DNA of 5,153 nucleotides, taken from assembly GCA_012036325.1 (NCBI GenBank), contig JAAUPC010000273.1, positions 1-5,153 of the forward strand, in the 5' to 3' direction. The DNA comes from Paracoccaceae bacterium (lineage in GTDB: Bacteria > Pseudomonadota > Alphaproteobacteria > Rhodobacterales > Rhodobacteraceae). The position numbers and the translations under genes are program-made. The notes beneath the pieces were generated by a model. That model saw nothing but the letters and a program-made list of their open reading frames with translations. It was not told the origin of the DNA and did no database searches. Shown here one piece after another: positions 1-4,858 of this stretch (position 1 is the stretch's first letter; each line of letters starts with the position of its first letter).

Positions 1-326
1 GCTGGCGCGCCAAGCTGTGGTGCGCCGGGCAGGGTGGGCAGACCGCCCGGGGCCGGGGCTGCCTCGCCGCCAACATTCGGCGCACCTAGTTGTGGCGCAC
101 CAAGCTGCGGCGCCCCGGGAAGGCCGGGAAGTCCCCCGGGGGCCGGGGTGCCCGCTGCGCCACCGGGCGCCAAGGGGGTAAAGCCCGGCACCTTGATCTC
201 AATCGTCGAGGGGTCCACCACCGGGCCTTTGTAGTGCATCACGATCTGCGGGAAGAAGACCACGATGCAGATCATCACCGCCTGGATGAAGATGAAGGGG
301 ATGGCACCCTTGTAGATCTCACCCGT
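1..326 (-). pseudogene. dctM: Frame-displaced C-terminal part of dctM: last membrane helix and Pro/Gly-rich repeat tail, running off the left edge
   Basis: Read on the minus strand from 326 in the frame ACG GGT GAG, the DNA encodes TGEIYKGAIPFIFIQ, then a hydrophobic stretch ending VVFFPQIVMHYKG, then a tail of Pro, Gly, Ala, Leu and Gln. IYKGAIPF and FPQIVMHYKG are typical of the final helix of DctM proteins, so this belongs to the gene at 319-1788 and not to a separate gene. It has no start codon or ribosome site of its own. The junction would be restored by reading MQTGEIY in place of MQDG-stop. The tail contains units such as LGAPQ and a 30-residue repeat. The frame is open to position 1, so the end of the gene is outside the window. 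The corrected protein would exceed 590 residues. Confidence 0.8.
4..149 (-). repeat. Imperfect 90-bp direct repeat encoding the dctM Pro/Gly tail
   Basis: Positions 4-59 and 94-149 are similar at an offset of exactly 90 bp (30 codons). On the minus strand both copies encode a version of APGGLPxLPGAPQLGAP. Inside it are shorter 15-bp units beginning GGCGC at 79, 94 and 109, and again at 4 and 19, which encode the five-residue unit LGAPQ. The lengths are multiples of three, so the repeat can expand or shrink without changing frame. It may continue past the left edge. Confidence 0.75.
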
Positions 327-1788
327 CTTGCATCCCGTCCATCTTCTTGCCGGTGACCTTGTCAAGGTACGGCACCTTGGCCGCGACCGAGCGCAGGTAG
401 AAGAGCGCAAAGCCGAAGGGTGGGGTCAGGAACGAGGTTTGCAGGTTCACCCCTATGATGACGCCAAGCCAGATCAGGTCGATCCCAAGGTTCTGGGCCG
501 GAGCGATCAGCAAAGGCACCAGAATGAAGGCGATCTCGAAGAAGTCGATGAAGAAGCCAAGGATGAAGATGATCAAGTTGACCACCAGAAGGAAGCCCAT
601 CTGGCCACCGGGTACGCCGGTCAGCAGCTCTTCCACCCAGACATGGCCGTTCACGCCGTAGAAGGTCAGGCTGAACATCCGCGCGCCGATCAGGACGAAC
701 ATGACGAAGGCCGACAGCCGCGTGGCCGCGATCAGCGCGGATTGCAGGACCGGGAATTTGAAGCGGCCCTTGGTCCAGGCCAGGATCATCGCGCCCAAGG
801 CCCCCATCGCGCCGCCTTCCGTAGGCGTGGCAAGACCGATGAAGATCGTGCCAAGCACGAGGAAGATCAGGGCCAAAGGCGGGATCAGCACCATGATGAC
901 CTGCTGCGCCAGACGCGACAGCATGTTGATCTTCAGATAACGGTCGGCCAGCGCATAGAAGTAGACGACCAGCACGCCGATGGTGGCGCCCAGCACGTCG
1001 GCATTGGCGCCCCAATCCGCATAAGCCCAGACATGCGCGGCGTAGCCGATGCCTACACCAACCGCGATGGCGACCAGAAGCGAGGTGACGCCGCCGCCAA
1101 GGGTCCGCGCCTCGGGCGGAAGGGCGGGCACGCGGTGCGGCTGAAAGATCGCGACCATGCAGACATAGCCCATGTACATGCCGGTCAGGATCAGCCCGGG
1201 GATCATGGCACCCGCATACATGTCTCCGACCGAACGGCCGAGCTGGTCAGCCAGAATGATAAGGACCAGCGACGGCGGGATGATCTGCGCCAGCGTGCCA
1301 GAGGCCGAAATGACGCCTGTGGCCATCTTCCGGTCATAGCCATAGCGCAACATGATCGGCAGCGAGATCAGGCCCATGGCGATGACGGAGGCCGCAACAA
1401 CGCCCGTGGTCGCGGCCAGAAGCGCGCCGACCAGAATGACGGCAAAGGCCAGACCACCACGAATCGGCCCGAAAAGCTGACCGATCGTGTCCAGAAGATC
1501 CTCGGCCATCCCGCTTCGTTCAAGGATGATGCCCATGAAGGTGAAGAACGGAATGGCGAGGAGGGTCTCGTTCGACAAGATCCCCCAAAGTCGTTGCGGC
1601 ATGGTGCCGAGAAGCGGCCAGTCCAGCGTGATCTCGCCGTTGGAATAGGGGGCAAGCCAGACGCCGATGACGAAGAAGATCAGCCCGTTCGCGGCCAGCG
1701 CAAAGCTGACGGGGTAGCCGATCAGAAGGAAGATCACCAAGCTTGCGAAGATGATCGGGGCCATGTTGTGGGCGATGATCTCGATCAT
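319..1788 (-). CDS. dctM: TRAP transporter large permease subunit (DctM family), reading frame as sequenced, cut short by a frameshift
   Basis: This is the channel subunit of a tripartite ATP-independent periplasmic transporter, an inner-membrane protein that imports a small organic acid or similar solute using an ion gradient. The 489-residue frame is very hydrophobic with many membrane helices. DctM-type motifs are visible: IPFFTFMG at 79-86, SASGTLAQIIPPS at 161-173, GLATPTEGGAMGA at 318-330 and FLTPPFGFALFYLRSV at 453-468. The ATG overlaps the dctQ stop as ATGA, and a GAGG (1796-1799) lies 7 bases upstream inside dctQ, so the two are translationally coupled. The frame stops at TGA 319-321 after KKMDGMQDG, but the expected last helix continues immediately in another frame (see 1-326). 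One extra T on the plus strand at 328-329 explains this. Large size and long loops suggest the mannitol/chloroaromatic or 2-oxo-acid branch; this is inference and the substrate is unknown. Confidence 0.93.
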   Translation of the reverse strand: MIEIIAHNMAPIIFASLVIFLLIGYPVSFALAANGLIFFVIGVWLAPYSNGEITLDWPLLGTMPQRLWGILSNETLLAIPFFTFMGIILERSGMAEDLLDTIGQLFGPIRGGLAFAVILVGALLAATTGVVAASVIAMGLISLPIMLRYGYDRKMATGVISASGTLAQIIPPSLVLIILADQLGRSVGDMYAGAMIPGLILTGMYMGYVCMVAIFQPHRVPALPPEARTLGGGVTSLLVAIAVGVGIGYAAHVWAYADWGANADVLGATIGVLVVYFYALADRYLKINMLSRLAQQVIMVLIPPLALIFLVLGTIFIGLATPTEGGAMGALGAMILAWTKGRFKFPVLQSALIAATRLSAFVMFVLIGARMFSLTFYGVNGHVWVEELLTGVPGGQMGFLLVVNLIIFILGFFIDFFEIAFILVPLLIAPAQNLGIDLIWLGVIIGVNLQTSFLTPPFGFALFYLRSVAAKVPYLDKVTGKKMDGMQDG

Positions 1789-2405
1789 TTCTTCACCTCG
1801 GTCTGGCGGCTGAGGGCTTCGGCGGCGGCCACCTCGGCGGCGAGTTCCTCAACCTCTTTCAAGGCCTGATCCTGCGCGGACTGGAAGGGATGGGGGTCTT
1901 CGATCAGGCCCTGCATGACGGCGATCTTCTTGATGATCTCGGCAAGGCCTTGAAAGACCAGCATGATGAAGCCGATCAGAAGCATGGCGCGCGCTGGCCA
2001 GATGATGAGGCCGCCCGCGTTGGTCGAGATCTGGCCCGAGTAGAAGGCCTGGATCGTGTAGGGCCAGAGAAGCCAGGCCATGAGGACCGCAAAGGGCATC
2101 AGAAAGAAGATGTGGCCCAGAAGGTCGATCCAGTGCTGGGTCTTCCGGCTGCGGCTGGCGTAGAACACGTCGATGCGGATATGTTCGTTCTGCTGCAGCG
2201 TATAGGCGGCGGCGCCCATGAAGGCGGCCCCGAAGAGGTACCACTGCAACTCCAGCCACGAATTTGACGACAGGTTGAAAAGCTTGCGGCTGATCGCGTT
2301 GCCGGCACTGACCAGCACCGCAAGCAGGATCAGCCAGATGACGGCCTTTCCGATGAAGGCATTCACGCGGTCTATGCCCCGCGTGATGGCAAGCAAGGCT
2401 TGCAT
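1785..2405 (-). CDS. dctQ: TRAP transporter small permease subunit (DctQ family)
   Basis: This is the small membrane subunit that pairs with DctM in a TRAP importer. The 206-residue protein has four predicted membrane helices at about 20-37, 54-71, 93-115 and 134-156, the usual DctQ topology. The family-typical stretches LQWYLFG (53-59) and EHIRIDV (74-80) are present. A C-terminal extension from about 172 is rich in Ala and Glu and probably forms a cytoplasmic helix. The ATG at 2405 is supported by a strong Shine-Dalgarno, GGGGAGGAG (2414-2422), 8 bases upstream. It is the first gene of a dctQM unit, and its TGA overlaps the dctM ATG. A dctP gene for the periplasmic binding protein would normally be adjacent, but none lies on the upstream side. 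No damage is seen in this gene. Confidence 0.93.
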   Translation of the reverse strand: MQALLAITRGIDRVNAFIGKAVIWLILLAVLVSAGNAISRKLFNLSSNSWLELQWYLFGAAFMGAAAYTLQQNEHIRIDVFYASRSRKTQHWIDLLGHIFFLMPFAVLMAWLLWPYTIQAFYSGQISTNAGGLIIWPARAMLLIGFIMLVFQGLAEIIKKIAVMQGLIEDPHPFQSAQDQALKEVEELAAEVAAAEALSRQTEVKK

Positions 2406-2413
2406 CCGGTGGT

Positions 2414-2422
2414 CTCCTCCCC
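2414..2422 (-). promoter_or_regulatory. Strong ribosome binding site of dctQ
   Basis: On the minus strand this reads GGGGAGGAG, close to the ideal anti-16S complement. It is separated by 8 bases from ATG 2405 and fixes the dctQ start. Confidence 0.8.
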
Positions 2423-2465
2423 TGGGTGGTCCGCCGTTTGCCGGGTGACCGTTTTATCTGGTAAA

Positions 2466-2482
2466 GTAATTTGGCCAATTAC
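2466..2482. promoter_or_regulatory. 17-bp dyad overlapping the dctQM -10 box: candidate repressor operator
   Basis: GTAATTTGGCCAATTAC is an odd-length palindrome with seven of eight base pairs matching around the central G at 2474; only 2472/2476 do not match. It covers most of the -10 box (2478-2483) and the expected start point, where a bound repressor would block transcription. GntR-type regulators often control TRAP operons through sites of this size, but the regulator here is not identified. Confidence 0.55.
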
Positions 2483-2505
2483 AGCATGCTCGACCGTAAG
2501 GTCAA
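2478..2505 (-). promoter_or_regulatory. Sigma70-like promoter of dctQM
   Basis: On the minus strand, TTGACC (2500-2505, five of six to the -35 consensus) is followed after 16 bases by TGTAAT (2478-2483, five of six to the -10 consensus). A TG-C just before the -10 gives an extended -10. Transcription would begin near 2471, leaving a leader of about 65 bases before dctQ. This is the best promoter match found in the window. It implies dctQM is transcribed independently of the VOC gene upstream. Confidence 0.65.
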
Positions 2506-2545
2506 CCCTGACGTGCCGATGCGGAAGGATGCCCCGAAGGCCAAT

Positions 2546-2577
2546 GCCACGCAAGCGCGGGTTGCGGGTGGCGTGGC
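2546..2577 (-). terminator. Possible weak stem-loop just after the VOC gene
   Basis: GCCACGC (2546-2552) and GCGTGGC (2571-2577) form a perfect 7-bp stem around an 18-base loop, starting two bases beyond the VOC stop codon. No T-run follows on the minus strand, so an intrinsic terminator is only a possibility. Confidence 0.3.
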
Positions 2578-2578
2578 G

Positions 2579-2971
2579 TCAGGACTGAGGCGGGGGGCCG
2601 ATCAGGTCCCAGCGGTTGCCGAAAGGGTCGCGCCAGACGGCGACGGTGCCGTAGGGTTCATTCCGGGGGGCTTCTTCAAATACGACGCCTGCAGTGGTGA
2701 AGGCGGCATGGTCGCGGGCGAAGTCATCGGTCTCCAAGAACAGGAAGACCCGGCCGCCGGACTGGTTGCCGATGGCAGCGTTCTGGCGCGGGCCTTCGGC
2801 CTTTGCCAGCACCAGCCGGGGCCCGCCACCAGGGGGTTCCACCGTGACCCAGCGCTTGCGGCCCTGGGGGATGTCTTCGGTCAGCCGGAACCCCAGCAAG
2901 CCTACATAAAAGGCGATGGCGCTGTCATAATCGGGTACGACCAAAGCAAGGGCGGAGATGCGGCAGGCCAC
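2579..2971 (-). CDS. VOC-superfamily (glyoxalase/bleomycin-resistance fold) protein of unknown substrate
   Basis: The 130-residue protein has the layout of a single VOC domain. The N-terminal half is ISALALVVPDYDSAIAFYV with GLLGF, then a strand-rich middle (RKRWVTVEPPGG, RLVLAKAE). The C-terminal half is GRVFLFLETDDFARDHAAF and the closing motif WRDPFGNRWDLIG. Members of this superfamily include lyases, dioxygenases, isomerases and drug-binding proteins, so the fold does not give the reaction. The position that is His in metal-dependent members (usually S-H-L) is Ala7, and the usual Glu of the closing W-E-L is Asp122, so the canonical metal site looks altered. Translation appears to start at GTG 2971; a GAGG lies 13 bases upstream, which is rather far. 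The gene begins 15 bp after the bpt stop and is probably co-transcribed with it. Confidence 0.88.
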   Translation of the reverse strand: MACRISALALVVPDYDSAIAFYVGLLGFRLTEDIPQGRKRWVTVEPPGGGPRLVLAKAEGPRQNAAIGNQSGGRVFLFLETDDFARDHAAFTTAGVVFEEAPRNEPYGTVAVWRDPFGNRWDLIGPPPQS

Positions 2972-2986
2972 TTGGTCAGGCCAGCC

Positions 2987-3870
2987 TCAAGCGCCGGGCC
3001 AGGGGTCTGAGGGGCGGTCCTGCAGGCGGCGGAGGGGCTGCGCTTCGCCCCGCGTGTCGGGCAGGTTGATGCGGGCCACTTGTTCGGCGATGGGGTCGAC
3101 GGACAGGGGGTGGAGGTCGGCGCAATGGTCGGCCTGATCGCCAAGCGGGCGCCATTGGCCGCCCTTGTAAATCTCCAGCGCGGAAAACCCGGCCTTGTAG
3201 CCCATCTTGCGGCTGCCGGGGACCCAGTAGCCAAGGTAGACATAGGGCAGGCCCGCCTCGCGCGCGATGGCGATGTGGTCAAGGATGACGTGGGTGCCAA
3301 GCGACAGGTCGGCAAGGTCGGGGTCGTAGAAGCTGTAGACCATCGAGAGGCCGTCGTCGAAGACATCGGTCAGGCAAACGGCCACCAGCGGGCGACCACG
3401 CTCCCCCGGTCCGGCGGGGCGGGTATATTCGATGACGCGGCTTTTGATCGGGGTTTCCTCGATCATCGCGGCGAATTCGAAGATGTCCATGTCGGCCATC
3501 CCGCCATCTGCGTGGCGGTTGTCAAGGTAGCGGCGGAAAAGCGAGAACTGATCTTCGGTCGCCCAGGGGCTGGTGGCGTTGCGGCGCAGGGAGGAAGCCC
3601 GTTTCAGGATCCGGCGCTGTGAGCGGGAGGGGATGAAATCCGCGACCCGAATGCGGGCGGACAGGCAAGCGGAACATTCGGCGCAGGACGGGCGGTAAAG
3701 GACGTTCTGGCTGCGGCGAAAGCCTTGCTTCGAGAGGGTGTCGTTCAGCTTTTGCGCGTGTTCGCCTGCAGGGCGGTGAAGAGCTTCCGCTCCATCCGAC
3801 CCGGAAGATAGGGACAGGGCTGGGGTGCCGTGACATAGAACTGCGGGGCAAGCGGAAGAGTGTGGCGCAT
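2987..3870 (-). CDS. bpt: Aspartate/glutamate leucyltransferase (arginyltransferase family), frameshifted near its N-terminus
   Basis: The enzyme transfers leucine from Leu-tRNA to proteins with N-terminal Asp or Glu, marking them for ClpS/ClpAP degradation (bacterial N-degron pathway, cytoplasm). The main frame carries RRSQNVLYRPSCAECSAC, RHADGGMADMDIFEF, SFYDPDL and YLGYWVPGSRKMGYKA, which are signatures of this family. The true N-terminus, starting MRHTLPLAPQFYVTAPQPCPYLPGR, is read from ATG 3870 in another frame and runs to FTALQ. The continuation GEHAQKLNDTLSKQGF resumes in the main frame after 3766. One missing base, C on the plus strand at 3765-3766 (CAGGGC read as CAGGC), explains it. 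As sequenced, the main frame opens from TTG 3940 with a nonsense N-terminus and lacks the PCPYLPG segment. The corrected protein is about 294 residues, with a C-terminal extension of some 20 residues after ARINLP. The VOC gene follows 15 bp later. Confidence 0.9.
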
Positions 3871-3899
3871 CGGGTCCGGCATCACGGTTGATCGAAGGA

Positions 3900-3928
3900 A
3901 GCCTAGCAAGACTGTTACGATCCGCCAA
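3900..3928 (-). promoter_or_regulatory. Possible promoter of bpt
   Basis: On the minus strand, TTGGCG (3923-3928) and TAGGCT (3900-3905) are separated by 17 bases and lie about 30 bases before ATG 3870. The match to consensus is modest, so this is a weak call based on spacing and position. Confidence 0.3.
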
Positions 3929-3980
3929 GCGCCGTCTCAAGCCCCGCGCGGGAAAAGGCGGCAGCGGTTGGCAAAGGGGA

Positions 3981-4008
3981 GCCCACCCCGCTGGAAGGCG
4001 GGATGGGC
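3981..4008 (-). terminator. Strong GC-rich stem-loop after the DUF2852 gene
   Basis: GCCCACCCCGC (3981-3991) and GCGGGATGGGC (3998-4008) form an 11-bp stem with one wobble pair and a 6-base loop. On the minus strand it lies 7 bases past the DUF2852 stop and is followed by TCCCCTTTG, which lacks a real T-run. It probably ends or stabilises the DUF2852 transcript and separates it from bpt. Confidence 0.55.
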
Positions 4009-4015
4009 GGGGAGG

Positions 4016-4519
4016 TTAGTATTCGCCGGGGCGGCTGTCGGTGGTGGGCTTGCCGGTCTTTTTGGCCTCCGTTTCAGGCTCAGCGGCGTCGCTTGCGTCC
4101 TGCATCGCGGTGGAGCGAGCCCGGTCTTCCATGAAGGTGTCAAACTCGGACTTGTCTTTCGAGGTGCGCAGGCGCTGCAGGAACGCCTCGAACGCGGCCT
4201 GTTCTTCCTCAAGGCGGCGCAGGGCTTCGGCCTTGTAGCTGTCAAAGGCGGTGTTGCCGGTGGCTTGGGCAGCGTGCCAGGCGTGGCGGCCAAGGTTTGC
4301 ATCCGACATGTGGCGGCGGTGGCCGCAGGAACGTGCGAACATCTGTTTTCCCCAGATCATATAGGCCAGAATGGCAAGGCCCACGGGCCAGACGAAGATG
4401 AAGCCCAGGACCATGGCGGCGATCCAGCCCTTGCGGCCGTACTGGTCCAGCCAGCTTTCGGCGCGCGACAGGGCGTTGCGGATCCCGCCGGACCGGGCGG
4501 TATGGGTCGTGCTGTACAT
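4016..4519 (-). CDS. DUF2852 family single-helix membrane protein
   Basis: The 167-residue protein matches what I recall of the DUF2852 family, common in Alphaproteobacteria and of unknown function. An N-terminal segment (LSRAESWLDQYGRKGW, 17-32) leads into one hydrophobic helix at about 32-55 (AAMVLGFIFVWPVGLAILAYMIW). A His/Arg-rich stretch (CGHRRH, 65-70) follows, then GNTAFDSYKAEALRRLEEEQ (88-107), which begins a charged, coiled-coil-like helix running to about 135 (FLQRLRTSKDKSEFDTFMEDR). The tail is polar and ends in GEY. The protein is probably anchored in the inner membrane with a cytoplasmic helical part. ATG 4519 is supported by AGGAG (4528-4532) with an 8-base gap. The gene appears intact and stands alone between a hairpin and a divergent regulatory region. 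No reaction can be assigned. Confidence 0.88.
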   Translation of the reverse strand: MYSTTHTARSGGIRNALSRAESWLDQYGRKGWIAAMVLGFIFVWPVGLAILAYMIWGKQMFARSCGHRRHMSDANLGRHAWHAAQATGNTAFDSYKAEALRRLEEEQAAFEAFLQRLRTSKDKSEFDTFMEDRARSTAMQDASDAAEPETEAKKTGKPTTDSRPGEY

Positions 4520-4554
4520 GGACGGGTCTCCTGTGGGCCAAGGTCAGTGGCGTG

Positions 4555-4573
4555 ATGTGAATGTCTTTCACAT
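4555..4573. promoter_or_regulatory. Inverted repeat site 1 (perfect 7-bp arms)
   Basis: ATGTGAA (4555-4561) and TTCACAT (4567-4573) are perfect inverted arms with a 5-base spacer. The site lies 36 bp upstream of the DUF2852 start, about where its transcription would begin. Its half-site resembles CRP/FNR-type TGTGA, but the gap between TGTGA and TCACA is 7 bases, not the 6 of CRP. The regulator is unknown. Confidence 0.5.
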
Positions 4574-4578
4574 GAGGC

Positions 4579-4607
4579 AAGATGCGCAATCAGGCTCCGC
4601 ACTTCAA
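4579..4607 (-). promoter_or_regulatory. Possible promoter of the DUF2852 gene
   Basis: On the minus strand TTGAAG (4602-4607) and CATCTT (4579-4584) are 17 bases apart, lying between the two inverted repeats. The -10 match is only three of six, so this rests mainly on position. Confidence 0.3.
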
Positions 4608-4613
4608 GGGGCC

Positions 4614-4632
4614 ATGTGAAACATTTTTACAT
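4614..4632. promoter_or_regulatory. Inverted repeat site 2 (same pattern as site 1)
   Basis: ATGTGAA (4614-4620) and TTTACAT (4626-4632) repeat the pattern of site 1 with the same 5-base spacer and one mismatch in the arms. The centres of the two sites are 59 bp apart. Recurrence of the same arms, length and spacing makes a protein-binding site more likely than chance. Confidence 0.5.
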
Positions 4633-4694
4633 ATCATCCCGCCCCGTCAACCTTTGTTGCAAAGCGGAGCGGCGTTCCGCCGCAAGCCTTTGAC

Positions 4695-4730
4695 TTTTTC
4701 TGGCTGCGCAAAGGGGCGCAGACAGAAAAA
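4695..4730. other. Long stem-loop with T-run on the 5' arm and A-run on the 3' arm
   Basis: TTTTTCTG (4695-4702) pairs with CAGAAAAA (4723-4730), and CTGCGC (4704-4709) pairs with GCGCAG (4716-4721), with one G/A mismatch and a 6-base loop. On either strand the U-run comes before the stem, so it is not an ordinary intrinsic terminator. It could be an RNA structure in a leader or small RNA. Confidence 0.5.
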
Positions 4731-4734
4731 CGGT

Positions 4735-4760
4735 GCCTCCGGCGGGAGTATTTGGAAAAA
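4735..4760 (+). repeat. Rhodobacterales-type intergenic motif GCCTCCGGCGGGAGTATTTG
   Basis: GCCTCCGGCGGGAGTATTTG followed by GAAAAA resembles a short sequence that I recall seeing many times between genes in Rhodobacter and relatives. It contains a small hairpin, CTCC-GGCG-GGAG (4737-4748). Only one copy lies here, so the repeat status rests on memory and not on this window. Confidence 0.4.
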
Positions 4761-4782
4761 GCGCAAATGATTTTGCACTTTT
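4757..4782 (+). terminator. Terminator-like hairpin flanked by A-run and T-run, upstream of glnE
   Basis: AAAAG-C-GCAAA (4757-4767) pairs with TTTGC-A-CTTTT (4772-4782) around the loop TGAT, with one C/A mismatch. On the plus strand the 3' arm ends in TTTT and the 5' side is A-rich, as in intrinsic terminators; the minus strand reads similarly. The stem is short, so strength is uncertain. No gene on either strand ends nearby, which suggests a leader or small RNA. Confidence 0.4.
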
Positions 4783-4858
4783 CGGCAAACACTCAAGGGA
4801 GCGCGAGAGGCTGGCCTGCGGTTGACCATGCAGGGCCCGGCGTCGCAAGGTGGCAAGC

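Larger units (their letters stand above)
4520..4858. other. Divergent intergenic region between the DUF2852 gene and glnE
   Basis: This stretch of 339 bases shows no convincing gene on either strand. From left to right it holds the DUF2852 ribosome site, two related 19-bp inverted repeats flanking a possible DUF2852 promoter, a set of short hairpins from about 4650, an extended stem-loop (4695-4730), a Rhodobacterales-like motif (4735-4760) and a terminator-like hairpin (4757-4782). From 4783 to 4846 I see nothing definite. It is relatively AT-rich near 4615-4640. Confidence 0.7.

Noticed and set aside
79..116. CRISPR-like short repeats
   Set aside because: The 15-bp units are contiguous, multiples of three and in frame with the dctM tail, with no spacers.
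319..333. Programmed ribosomal frameshift in dctM
   Set aside because: No slippery heptamer or following RNA structure is seen, and two other genes nearby show similar one-base breaks.
34..356. Plus-strand open frames rich in Gly, Pro and Cys at the left edge
   Set aside because: They mirror the repeat tail of dctM; the minus-strand reading continues a recognisable DctM C-terminus.
328..1869. 513-residue open frame on the plus strand opposite dctM
   Set aside because: It lies fully antisense to a well-supported transporter gene and its translation is rich in His, Asp, Arg and Gln with no fold-like pattern, as expected from the mirror of GC-rich codons.
2471..3010. 179-residue plus-strand frame over the VOC gene
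   Set aside because: It is antisense to a recognisable VOC domain and begins inside the dctQM promoter region.
3860..4555. 231-residue plus-strand frame over DUF2852
   Set aside because: It is antisense to the DUF2852 gene, crosses the strong hairpin and has low-complexity Gly/Ala/Val composition.
4555..4573. CRP-type binding site
   Set aside because: TGTGA and TCACA are separated by 7 bases where CRP needs 6, and the order is not known to use classical CRP sites here.
4695..4730. Intrinsic terminator
   Set aside because: The U-run precedes the stem and an A-run follows it on both strands, the reverse of an intrinsic terminator; kept only as a stem-loop.
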